The notes beneath the pieces were generated by a model. The model ran no database searches. It saw only the letters and a program-made list of their open reading frames with translations, and was not told the DNA's origin. Shown here in pieces: positions 26,167 through 34,702 of a DNA stretch of 50,844 bases; position 1 is the stretch's first letter, and the number at the start of each line of letters is the position of its first letter. Both the position numbers and the translations under genes were made by a program. The stretch is taken from contig JAPKAY010000028.1 in assembly GCA_028825045.1 (NCBI GenBank), forward strand, positions 1 through 50,844. Direction: 5' to 3'. The stretch comes from Halioglobus sp. Lineage in GTDB: Bacteria; Pseudomonadota; Gammaproteobacteria; Pseudomonadales; Halieaceae.

Positions 26167-27009
26167 ATGGACGAACTGCGATTGAGTTATGCGATGGAGC
26201 AGCTATTGGTCGCGCGAAATCTGCGTTACATGAAAGTAGCCAGCGCCGCATTACAGCCCGGTTATTTTTTGCGCGGCGCTAGACTTCTTCGGGATCTTAA
26301 AGGGCCGGTCATCATTGCGACCGGCTTTCCCGTTGCCGACTCCTTCGAGACTGATGGGCCTGTTGGCGCTATCGCGCTATACCGGGCACTGCAACTGCTG
26401 GGCGCAAAGCCGCTCATCGCCTGCGGCCCGCCGCTGTCTCAGGTGCTGGCAGATGACTACAACGTACTGGGTTTTTCGGCGCGGGATCTCCATGCTGGCC
26501 GCGCTGAAGCGACGACTATACTGTCGAAAATACAACCACAGGCCATTGTTTCAATCGAACTGCCGGGAATCGCTGCCGACGGTCTCTATTACAATATGCA
26601 CTCAGAAGACATCACCCAACACTGTCCATTTTTCGACCCCTTCATCAGCCAGGCCAACTGTCCTACCATTGCCATTGGTGACGGCGGCAACGAAATCGGA
26701 ATGGGAAATATCACAGTTGCCCTTGAGGAAATCGACATCCGCCCATCCGTCACCCGTTGTGATGAACTGTTAGTGGCCGATGTCTCCAATTGGGGAGCCT
26801 ACGGCCTGATTGCCTGGCTGGCTTTTTGGGCAGGACGGGATCTGCTGGGAGACGTTTCGCCGCTACAGCTTCTGGACTACCTCTGCACTCGCGGGAGTGT
26901 CGATGGTGTCACCGGTGAAAATACGCCCACCGAGGACGGGCTGGATGCGACTGAGGGACTGCGCGTTATTGCACAACTGCGCGCACTGACTAATTTCACG
27001 CACGACTAA
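26167..27009 (+). CDS. DUF4392 protein, D-glutamate cyclase C-domain homologue
   Basis: 280 residues, 2 bp after pxpC. The family is recognised from ATGFPV and ETDGPVGAIALYRAL (51-75) and a glycine-rich signature G171-D-G-G-N-E-I-G-M-G-N181. In mammals this domain is the C-terminal half of DGLUCY, fused to DUF1445; here the two are separate proteins of one operon with 5-oxoprolinase between them. So it may be a partner subunit or a second enzyme of the D-glutamate/5-oxoproline step. No membrane segment or signal peptide. The biochemical role of the domain alone is not established to my knowledge. Confidence 0.88.
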   Translation: MDELRLSYAMEQLLVARNLRYMKVASAALQPGYFLRGARLLRDLKGPVIIATGFPVADSFETDGPVGAIALYRALQLLGAKPLIACGPPLSQVLADDYNVLGFSARDLHAGRAEATTILSKIQPQAIVSIELPGIAADGLYYNMHSEDITQHCPFFDPFISQANCPTIAIGDGGNEIGMGNITVALEEIDIRPSVTRCDELLVADVSNWGAYGLIAWLAFWAGRDLLGDVSPLQLLDYLCTRGSVDGVTGENTPTEDGLDATEGLRVIAQLRALTNFTHD

Positions 27010-27045
27010 GTGTTGGGGCTTTTATATGGGAGAATGGACGCAGAT

Positions 27046-27903
27046 ATGAGTATGGTCTATTTAAATGGCGATTTCATGCCAATGCGCGAGGCGCGAATCT
27101 CACCCATGGATCGCGGCTTCCTGTTTGGTGATGGAATCTATGAGGTCATCCCCTCCTACAAGGGCCAGATGGTTGGGTTTAAGCCACACCTGGATCGCAT
27201 GCAAAGTGGACTGGACGCGGTCGAAATTCAGGTGCCACTGGATCACAATGAATGGCGGGACATCGCCAAGCAGTTGATCTCCTATAATGGAGGTGGCGAT
27301 CTGGGCATTTATCTACATATCAGTCGCGGCGCAGATACCCAGCGCAATCATGCCTATCCCGAAGGGATCACACCTACCGTTTACGCTTTCGCCTACGATA
27401 TTCCGCCCGCGCCGATAGCCGATAAGGACGCCGCCGTAACGTACACTGTCGCCACCGCAGAGGATATGCGCTGGCGTCGCTGCAATATCAAATCCACGTC
27501 GTTACTGGGCAACGTCATGCACTTCCAGCAGGGTTATGCCCAGGGGCAGAACGAAACAGTCCTGTACAACAACCTCGGCGAACTGACAGAGGCTGCGGCA
27601 TGCAATGTCTATGTCATTAAAAATGGCGCTGTGGCGACCCCTCTGCTGGACGAGCAGAAGCTCCCGGGAATTACACGCTATATGCTCCTTGAAATCCTAC
27701 GCCGGGACGGCGGCATTCCCGTGGAGGAGCGCATCGTCACGCTGGAAGAGCTAAATGATGCGGACGAAGTCTGGTTGTCCAGTTCCAGCAAGGAAATCGC
27801 TCCAGTGATCGCGGTGGATGGTCGCCCCGTTGCAGATGGTAGTATTGGCGACGTATGGCTGGCAGCACAAACACTGTACACCGCGCACAAGTTTGACTTC
27901 TGA
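27046..27903 (+). CDS. dat: D-amino-acid transaminase (class IV aminotransferase)
   Basis: The frame opens at GTG 27010; I choose ATG 27046, which gives 285 residues and the family N-terminus (MVYLNGDFMP). The PLP lysine is K149 in CNIKSTSLLGN. The D-specific carboxylate-binding signature is present: RNHAYP with R100 and H102, matching R98/H100 of Bacillus D-amino acid transaminase. That separates it from branched-chain (IlvE) members of the fold. It would interconvert D-alanine plus 2-oxoglutarate and pyruvate plus D-glutamate. It ends in TGATG overlapping the alr start, so it is coupled to alanine racemase. Confidence 0.93.
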   Translation: MSMVYLNGDFMPMREARISPMDRGFLFGDGIYEVIPSYKGQMVGFKPHLDRMQSGLDAVEIQVPLDHNEWRDIAKQLISYNGGGDLGIYLHISRGADTQRNHAYPEGITPTVYAFAYDIPPAPIADKDAAVTYTVATAEDMRWRRCNIKSTSLLGNVMHFQQGYAQGQNETVLYNNLGELTEAAACNVYVIKNGAVATPLLDEQKLPGITRYMLLEILRRDGGIPVEERIVTLEELNDADEVWLSSSSKEIAPVIAVDGRPVADGSIGDVWLAAQTLYTAHKFDF

Positions 27904-28982
27904 TGGCCAGACCCAATCAGGCAGAACTCGATCTCGGTGCACTGCGGCACAATGTCAGCGTCGCCCGCCAACTCGCACCACAGTCAAAGATGCTGGCTGT
28001 AGTAAAAGCCAATGCTTATGGCCACGGCGCGCCAATCATCGCCACCGCATTACAATCACAAGTCGACGCTCTGGGTGTGGCCTGCCTTGAGGAAGCGCTT
28101 GAGTTGCGCGATTGCGGCGTTACCAGTCCCGTTCTCTTACTGGAGGGTGTGTTCGAAGAAACGGAAATAACCACTGCAGCACAACTTGGCTTGTGGGTGA
28201 CAATTAGCAATGAGCAACAATTGAAATGGCTCGAAGATGCCAAGCTTACAACGCCGTTGCACTGCTGGCTGAAAGTAGATACGGGCATGAATCGGCTGGG
28301 CGTGGCGCCTAAACAAGCCGGAGACTGTCACCGTCGCCTTACGGCCAGTGTGAATGCCACCACCGATATCGTCACCTATACCCACTTCGCCACGGCGGAT
28401 GATGTCACCAGTCAAAAAACGCACGATCAAATAGCACGATTCGATGCGCTGTCTTTAGATGCACTGCGCAGCGCTGCAAATTCGGCCGGCGTACTGGCGT
28501 GGCCTCAAGCGCATTACGAGTGGGTTCGTCCCGGTTATATGCTCTACGGCAACTCCCCACTTCTGGTTGAGCATGCGAATGCTCGATCCCTCAAACCCGT
28601 AATGACGCTCACCTCTGCTGTAATCTCCATACGCGACGTTCCCACCGGTGAGACTGTAGGCTACGACGCTACGTGGATAGCTGAACGAGCGTCTAAAATT
28701 GCCACCGTCGCCATCGGTTACGGTGACGGTTACCCGCGCCAGGCGCCCAACGGTACGCCCGTATTGATCAATGGACAGCGCGCTTCGCTGGCAGGAAGAG
28801 TTTCGATGGACATGATAACCGTCGATGTCACAGACCTGCCGCAGGTGCAACTCGGCGACGAGGTGGTGCTATGGGGCAAAGGACTATCACTGGCAGAAGT
28901 GGCGCATTGCGCAAATAGCATCGGTTACGAACTCACCACGCGCATGCCTGCGCGAACACCCAGGATCGTGGTCAGTGAATAG
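27903..28982 (+). CDS. alr: Alanine racemase
   Basis: 359 residues, the usual length. The start overlaps the dat stop by one base. Both catalytic residues are present: PLP lysine K35 in VVKANAYGHG and Y254 in GYDATW. The C-terminal substrate-entry signature SMDMITVDVTDLP is intact. It interconverts L- and D-alanine. Its coupling to a D-amino acid transaminase and the 5-oxoprolinase genes suggests a catabolic copy (DadX-like role) rather than the cell-wall housekeeping gene, although a second copy would need to be found elsewhere in the genome to say so. Confidence 0.95.
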   Translation: MARPNQAELDLGALRHNVSVARQLAPQSKMLAVVKANAYGHGAPIIATALQSQVDALGVACLEEALELRDCGVTSPVLLLEGVFEETEITTAAQLGLWVTISNEQQLKWLEDAKLTTPLHCWLKVDTGMNRLGVAPKQAGDCHRRLTASVNATTDIVTYTHFATADDVTSQKTHDQIARFDALSLDALRSAANSAGVLAWPQAHYEWVRPGYMLYGNSPLLVEHANARSLKPVMTLTSAVISIRDVPTGETVGYDATWIAERASKIATVAIGYGDGYPRQAPNGTPVLINGQRASLAGRVSMDMITVDVTDLPQVQLGDEVVLWGKGLSLAEVAHCANSIGYELTTRMPARTPRIVVSE

Positions 28983-29017
28983 CCTTAGTCACACGACCCA
29001 GAAGCTCGAACCCACAC

Positions 29018-30568
29018 GTGAGTAAAAGTAAAAGCGCACTATTGTCTGGTGCACCAGCCTGTTCGCAGTTACACCAAATACCGGCCGAACAAAGTAGCGC
29101 CCAGCCGGATGGGGTTGCGCTGTGGTGGCAGGGTAACGCGGTGAACTACGCCACCCTGAACCACAACGTGCAGGCTGCAGCTGTTCGCCTGGCAGCGCAG
29201 GGTAAACCTGGTGAGCGCATTGCAATACTGTCATGGAACTGCCCGGAATTTGTGGAGTTACTCTACGCAGTGCCCGCCAGCGGAAGGGTTATGGTTCCCC
29301 TCAACGCCAGACTGGCAGCGGCAGAGCTGCTCTATCAATTGCAGTCCTCGGGCGCCGCCACCTTATTTGCCGATCCCGATTTACTTGCGCTCCTCCTAGC
29401 TCATGCCGACTTCCCAAGCCGCGTCAACGTTATCCTCTTGAACGGAGACTATATCGATTGGCGTCAATCAGCTCGCACCGCCGATCTTCCGCTCACCAAA
29501 CCGGAAGATCCCGTATGGATACTCTTCACCTCCGGTTCCACCGGACGACCCAAAGGTGCCGTCCTGACCCACCGCTCTTTTATGGCGGGGCTACAATCGG
29601 CAGCACTCGCGCGCCCGGTCGAGCCCGGTGACAAATTCTACTATCCGTTTCCGCTGTTCCATGTAGCGGCTCACAATGTCCTGCTGCAGCACTTGTATGG
29701 TGCAGCTGTCGTGCTCGCCCGCTCCTTCGATGCAACCGATACGATAGCTGCCTGCCGCGAACTGAATGTAACCACGATGTCACTGGCGCCCACGATGATC
29801 GCTTTGCTGCTTGATCACCCTGAATTTCACCCAACAGATTTACATTCAGTGCGAACTATTGGTTACGGTGCCTCTGCAATGCCACAAAGCCTGTTGCAGC
29901 GACTACTGGCCGACACCGATGTCGGTCTGTGTCAGAGCTATGGAATGACAGAGTTATCCGGCAGCGTGGCGTTCCTTACCGTGGCGGATCACCGACTCGC
30001 TGCAAGGGAGAAACCTCATCTTCTGCAATCGGTGGGCAAGCCCCTGCCGACCGCGCAATTGAAGTTGTTGGACGATAACGGGGCTACATGCGCTACCGGT
30101 GAGCCCGGCGAAATTCTGGTGCAGGCACACCAATGCATGGATGGATACTGGAACGATAGCGCAGCCACTGCAAATGCGTTGAATCATGACTGGTTGCATA
30201 CTGGCGATATCGGCCGCTTCGACGAGGAGGGATACCTTTATATTGTTGATCGCAAGAAAGACATGATCATCAGTGGCGGGGAAAATATCGCCTCCAGAGA
30301 AGTGGAGGAAGTATTACGTCAGCACAGCGCTGTGAAAGACTGCGCCGTCATCGGTCTTGCAGATGCAGATTGGGGAGAATGTGTTTGCGCGGTGATCAAA
30401 CCTGACGGTGTCATCAGCGATAGGGAACTGTCTGATCACTGTCGCAGGTTTCTTGCCGGGTACAAAACACCAAAGCATTGGTTTCGTGTGGAGGATTTAC
30501 CGCTTAATGCTGCCGGGAAGGTCGACAAGCCACTGTTGCGAAGACAATACGAAGCTCAGAGTAGCTAG
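29018..30568 (+). CDS. Acyl- or aryl-CoA ligase (AMP-forming)
   Basis: 516 residues from GTG 29018, 35 bp after alr, with no strong ribosome site. ANL motifs are complete: LFTSGSTGRPKGAVLTHRSF, SYGMTELSG, GYLYIVDRKKDMIISGGENI and the C-terminal catalytic lysine in LPLNAAGKVDKPLLRR. It should activate a carboxylic acid to acyl-CoA; the substrate is not predictable. It is the last gene in the D-amino acid block. It could be an unrelated lipid gene that happens to lie downstream, or could activate a product of amino-acid degradation. Confidence 0.88.
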   Translation: MSKSKSALLSGAPACSQLHQIPAEQSSAQPDGVALWWQGNAVNYATLNHNVQAAAVRLAAQGKPGERIAILSWNCPEFVELLYAVPASGRVMVPLNARLAAAELLYQLQSSGAATLFADPDLLALLLAHADFPSRVNVILLNGDYIDWRQSARTADLPLTKPEDPVWILFTSGSTGRPKGAVLTHRSFMAGLQSAALARPVEPGDKFYYPFPLFHVAAHNVLLQHLYGAAVVLARSFDATDTIAACRELNVTTMSLAPTMIALLLDHPEFHPTDLHSVRTIGYGASAMPQSLLQRLLADTDVGLCQSYGMTELSGSVAFLTVADHRLAAREKPHLLQSVGKPLPTAQLKLLDDNGATCATGEPGEILVQAHQCMDGYWNDSAATANALNHDWLHTGDIGRFDEEGYLYIVDRKKDMIISGGENIASREVEEVLRQHSAVKDCAVIGLADADWGECVCAVIKPDGVISDRELSDHCRRFLAGYKTPKHWFRVEDLPLNAAGKVDKPLLRRQYEAQSS

Positions 30569-30609
30569 TCCATACCAGAAAAGCCGGGGCCCAGCTTGTC
30601 GGGCGTGCA

Positions 30610-31692
30610 CTAGCTACTGTTTTGGGAATCCAGAAATTCGGAAAACTCGTTCTCGTAAAGCCTGAACAATACCAATGCTATTGAAAAAATCAGTGGTCCA
30701 TAGATCAACCCAACCAGACCAAACAAGTGTAGACCACCAATCAGTGAGAAAAACACCACTACCGTGTTCATACTCGCGCCCTGCATGAACAGGGGGCGCA
30801 GAAAATTATCGATTGAACCAACCACCACCACACCCCACACCAGCAAGAATATTGCCCATTCCGTTTCACCTGTCACCAACAGAAAAAGAGCCGCAGGCAC
30901 CCAGATCAGCGCCGTTCCCACCAGCGGAATCAGCGAGGTGAATGCCATAACTGCGCCCCAAAAGACACCGGGGAAACCCGCTAGCCACAAACCAAAGCCG
31001 CCTACCACCCCCTGAGTGACGGCGGTTAACAAAGACCCCAGCAAAGCAGATTTACTAACAGTCTTCACCTCCTGAAACAAGATATCTTCTTGAGAGCGCG
31101 ACAGTGGCAGAGCGCGATGCAGGAATCCCATCAATTTTTCGTGGTCTCGCATTACAAAAAACAAAACAAATAGCAACAGTAGAAAATTGACTATGACCCG
31201 GGTAAAGCTGCCCAGTATTGTTGTCGACACGCCAGCAAATTGCTTCCCCATTAGTCCCGCTGCCGCCAACGCTCTATTCCTGATATTTTCAGGCTCCAGT
31301 GCGCCATCAGGGACAACTTTTGTCACCCAGGACTTCGCTTCAAGCACCCAGGGCTGCAACATCAAATGGTGCACATTTTCCTGCGTCGCCCATTCACTGA
31401 CGACAACGGAGTAACTGATCCCCTGCCTGAGCACTGCCACTAATAGCACCAGAGTAGGAATAACAATGATTAACAACAATATCAGGCAACTTAACAGCGA
31501 TGCCGTGGTGTTACGCCCTCCCAATGCAACAACCAGTCGCTGATGGAGCGGATAAGCCAGCAGGCCAATCAAAATGGCCATGACAATTGGCTCAAGGAAC
31601 GGCTTTACCATCCAGTAGCAGGCATACAATGCGACGGCCAGGAATATCAATAAAACGACGCGATGGGAGCCAACTTCAAATTTCGTCTGCAT
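30610..31692 (-). CDS. AI-2E family (PerM-like) membrane transporter
   Basis: 360 residues with about seven to eight hydrophobic segments: about 12-28, 30-50, 60-85, a central hydrophilic loop, then 155-180, 205-235, 240-265, 270-295 and 310-350. Family signatures are FLEPIVMAILIGLLAYPL near the N-terminus, IDNFLRPLFMQG and GLVGLIYGPLIFS near the C-terminus. Members are named for autoinducer-2 export (TqsA) but others act in sodium/proton exchange or unknown transport; the substrate cannot be assigned. ATG 31692 has GGGGA 7 nt upstream. It converges on the CoA ligase gene and is divergent from acnA. Confidence 0.9.
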   Translation of the reverse strand: MQTKFEVGSHRVVLLIFLAVALYACYWMVKPFLEPIVMAILIGLLAYPLHQRLVVALGGRNTTASLLSCLILLLIIVIPTLVLLVAVLRQGISYSVVVSEWATQENVHHLMLQPWVLEAKSWVTKVVPDGALEPENIRNRALAAAGLMGKQFAGVSTTILGSFTRVIVNFLLLLFVLFFVMRDHEKLMGFLHRALPLSRSQEDILFQEVKTVSKSALLGSLLTAVTQGVVGGFGLWLAGFPGVFWGAVMAFTSLIPLVGTALIWVPAALFLLVTGETEWAIFLLVWGVVVVGSIDNFLRPLFMQGASMNTVVVFFSLIGGLHLFGLVGLIYGPLIFSIALVLFRLYENEFSEFLDSQNSS

Positions 31693-32012
31693 TATTGCAT
31701 CCCCGTGTGCGGAAACATCGAGCCCACCAACATAGAGCTTTTTGAAAATAAATCAACGCCGAGCCACGGATCTCGCCATGATTACACCCAAAATTGTCAT
31801 TTAAAATTTATTAGGGTTGTAACAAACTGCACACACTAATCAAGTATGATGGACGCAAGCGGGTTAAGTACGGCTGATATATACTATTCGGCGTTTCGCC
31901 CACCGCCGGGTGCTTTGTAGTCCGCCTATCAATCGGAACGTCGCGAGCTCCGTAAGCAAGGGAGACGCGCTTCCTCTATACTTCCAGCCCACTGTCGACT
32001 CAGGAAATTCCT
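31693..32012. other. Intergenic region upstream of acnA, 320 bp
   Basis: Divergent promoter space for the AI-2E gene and acnA. Two -10-like hexamers on the plus strand, TATGAT (31845-31850) and TATACT (31880-31885), lack good -35 partners, so an activator may be needed. The segment 31885-31970 is GC-rich with short dyads (CACC-GCCG-GGTG near 31900; TCGCGA) and could form leader structure. I see no clear Fur or SoxS box and no small gene. Confidence 0.45.
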
Positions 32013-34688
32013 ATGAAAACGTCCAAAAACTCGCTCGGCACACTGTCCACCCTGCAAGCAGGGGGTAAAAATTATCAGTACTTCGCCGTCAATGGCGGAG
32101 AACTACAGGATCACGGCACCGCGAGCCGCTTGCCGGTGTGCACCAAGGTGTTACTTGAGAATCTACTGCGCCATGAAGACGGTATCAGCTGTTCCCGCCA
32201 GGACATCGAAACCCTCGCCGCAAGCGCCGGGCATGGTTCCGATCAGGAAATCGCCTATCACCCCGCCCGAGTACTCATGCAGGACTTTACCGGGGTCCCT
32301 GCAGTGGTGGATCTTGCTGCAATGCGCGACGCGCTGGTCAAACGCGGCATCGACCCGCAAAAAATCAACCCACTGTCACCGGTTGATCTGGTGATCGATC
32401 ACTCCGTCAGTATCGACAAATTCGCCAGCGACAATGCCTTTGCACAAAACGTTGCCATGGAGATGGAACGCAATCTCGAGCGCTATCAATTCCTGAAATG
32501 GGGCCAGGGAGCGTTCGATGATTTCCGGGTGGTTCCGCCCGGCACCGGCATTTGTCACCAGGTAAATCTGGAGTACCTTGCCCAGGTTATCTGGCAGCAC
32601 ACATCAGATGAAGAAGTTCTCACATATCCCGACACACTGGTAGGCACTGACAGCCACACGACGATGATCAACAGCCTGGGTGTTTTAGGCTGGGGCGTCG
32701 GCGGTATTGAGGCCGAAGCGGCAATGCTGGGACAACCCATTTCAATGCTGATACCGGATGTCGTGGGCTTTGAGCTCACAGGAAAAATGTGTGAGGGCAT
32801 TACCGCTACTGACCTTGTATTGCAGGTGGTGCAAATGCTCAGAGCGCACGGTGTGGTGGGAAAATTTGTGGAATTCTATGGCAGTGGGCTGGATCATTTG
32901 CCTTTGTCAGATCGCGCGACAATCGCCAATATGGCACCGGAGTACGGGGCCACCTGTGGGTTCTTCCCGGTCGATGAGCAGACCCTCACTTACCTGCGAC
33001 TTACCGATCGCGATGAACACTCAGTGCAGCTGGTAGAAGCCTACTGTAAAGCCCAGGGCATGTGGCGAGGTGAGGATTACGCCACACCAACTTTTTCCGC
33101 GACGCTGAACCTTGATATGTCCACCGTTGAACCCAACCTGGCCGGACCTCGCCGACCCCAGGACAGAGTGTCTGTGAAGGAATTGCAAGCCGCGACCGAT
33201 CAGTTTATTGAATTAGATGGCAAATCCAGTCAGCGTGATACAGCATTCCCGGTAGGCGAAGGCGAGGTCAGTATGCACCACGGCGATGTCGTCATTGCTG
33301 CCATCACTTCTTGCACAAACACCTCAAATCCTGCGGTAATGATCGGCGCCGGATTAGTGGCACGAAACGCTCTTGCACGAGGCCTGCAACGCAAGCCCTG
33401 GGTGAAATCGTCGCTGGCTCCTGGCTCAAAGGTCGTTACCGACTACCTGATTAAGGCCGGCCTGCAGGACTCACTGAACGACCTGGGCTTCAATCTGGTC
33501 GGGTATGGCTGCACTACCTGCATTGGCAACTCCGGCCCACTGCCAGCGCCCGTGGCAGAAACGATCACCTCCAATGACCTCGTAGCCTGTTCGGTGCTTT
33601 CGGGCAACCGCAATTTTGAAGGTCGCATACACCCCCTGGTAAAAGCCAACTGGCTCGCGTCGCCGCCGTTGGTGGTCGCCTACGCGCTGGCAGGCACTAC
33701 CCGCATCGATCTCAGCCAGGACCCGCTAGGTGAGGATTCGGAAGGCAAGCCCGTGTACCTGCGCGATATATGGCCCAGCAATGAAGAGATCGCACATTTA
33801 GTGCAGACGGTTGACAAGGGCATGTTCAACAAACAGTACAGTGCGGTATTTGACGGTGGTGACGACTGGCAAAGCATCGAGACCGGTGGTGGCGCCACCT
33901 ACGCGTTTTCCGACGACTCCACTTACATTCAACTACCACCGTTTTTCGATGAGCAGTATCAGGGCAACCGCAGCGATATTCTTGGCGCACCCATGCTGGC
34001 CATGCTAGGAGACTCCGTAACAACCGACCACATTTCTCCGGCCGGTGCGATTCCACTGGACAGTCCGGCGGCGCAGTATCTGCGAGATCATAGTGTTGCC
34101 GAAAGCAACTTCAACTCCTACGGCTCGCGCCGCGGAAACCATCAGGTCATGATGCGCGGCACGTTCGGTAATATTCGTATTCGCAACGAGATGACCCCAA
34201 ACCTGGAGGGAGGTTATACACGTCTACACGGCCAAACCGAGCCCCTGTTCATCTACGATGCCGCCATGGACTACGTCGCCCGAGGCCTCAGCACCGTGGT
34301 GGTGGCAGGCAAAGAATACGGTACCGGCTCCAGTCGCGACTGGGCCGCCAAGGGCACATTGTTATTGGGCGTCAAGGCCGTCATCGTAGAAAGTTTCGAG
34401 CGTATCCACCGCTCCAATCTGGTTGGCATGGGCGTGCTCCCGGTGCAGTTCATGGCTGGAGAAACACGCAAGACGCTGGAACTGGAGGGCGACGAAACGT
34501 TTGACATTCTTGGTCTGGAGGGGGAACTGTCGCCCAAACAAATATTTCCTGCGGTCATTCACTATCCATCTGGCGAACGCCGTGAAATTCAGCTGCAATC
34601 CCGCCTCGATACGATGGTAGAGGTCCAATACTACCGCGCCGGTGGCGTACTGACTTATGTGCTCAACCGGATTACAGAACAAGCCTGA
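32013..34688 (+). CDS. acnA: Aconitate hydratase A
   Basis: 891 residues, the same as E. coli AcnA. The three 4Fe-4S ligands are present: C434 in TSCTNTSNPAV and C500/C503 in GCTTCIGNSG. AGGAAAT lies 7 nt upstream of the ATG. It isomerises citrate to isocitrate in the TCA cycle and may also act as an RNA-binding regulator when the cluster is lost. fumC follows after 14 bp, so the two are likely co-transcribed. In E. coli both AcnA and FumC are the oxidation-resistant isozymes of their steps, which makes the pairing meaningful. Confidence 0.97.
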   Translation: MKTSKNSLGTLSTLQAGGKNYQYFAVNGGELQDHGTASRLPVCTKVLLENLLRHEDGISCSRQDIETLAASAGHGSDQEIAYHPARVLMQDFTGVPAVVDLAAMRDALVKRGIDPQKINPLSPVDLVIDHSVSIDKFASDNAFAQNVAMEMERNLERYQFLKWGQGAFDDFRVVPPGTGICHQVNLEYLAQVIWQHTSDEEVLTYPDTLVGTDSHTTMINSLGVLGWGVGGIEAEAAMLGQPISMLIPDVVGFELTGKMCEGITATDLVLQVVQMLRAHGVVGKFVEFYGSGLDHLPLSDRATIANMAPEYGATCGFFPVDEQTLTYLRLTDRDEHSVQLVEAYCKAQGMWRGEDYATPTFSATLNLDMSTVEPNLAGPRRPQDRVSVKELQAATDQFIELDGKSSQRDTAFPVGEGEVSMHHGDVVIAAITSCTNTSNPAVMIGAGLVARNALARGLQRKPWVKSSLAPGSKVVTDYLIKAGLQDSLNDLGFNLVGYGCTTCIGNSGPLPAPVAETITSNDLVACSVLSGNRNFEGRIHPLVKANWLASPPLVVAYALAGTTRIDLSQDPLGEDSEGKPVYLRDIWPSNEEIAHLVQTVDKGMFNKQYSAVFDGGDDWQSIETGGGATYAFSDDSTYIQLPPFFDEQYQGNRSDILGAPMLAMLGDSVTTDHISPAGAIPLDSPAAQYLRDHSVAESNFNSYGSRRGNHQVMMRGTFGNIRIRNEMTPNLEGGYTRLHGQTEPLFIYDAAMDYVARGLSTVVVAGKEYGTGSSRDWAAKGTLLLGVKAVIVESFERIHRSNLVGMGVLPVQFMAGETRKTLELEGDETFDILGLEGELSPKQIFPAVIHYPSGERREIQLQSRLDTMVEVQYYRAGGVLTYVLNRITEQA

Positions 34689-34702
34689 TCAGGACTTTTG
34701 CT

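Noticed and set aside
31740..31830. AT-rich stretch upstream of acnA as a Fur box
   Set aside because: The bases do not give three good NATWAT hexamers; the match is no better than expected in AT-rich DNA.
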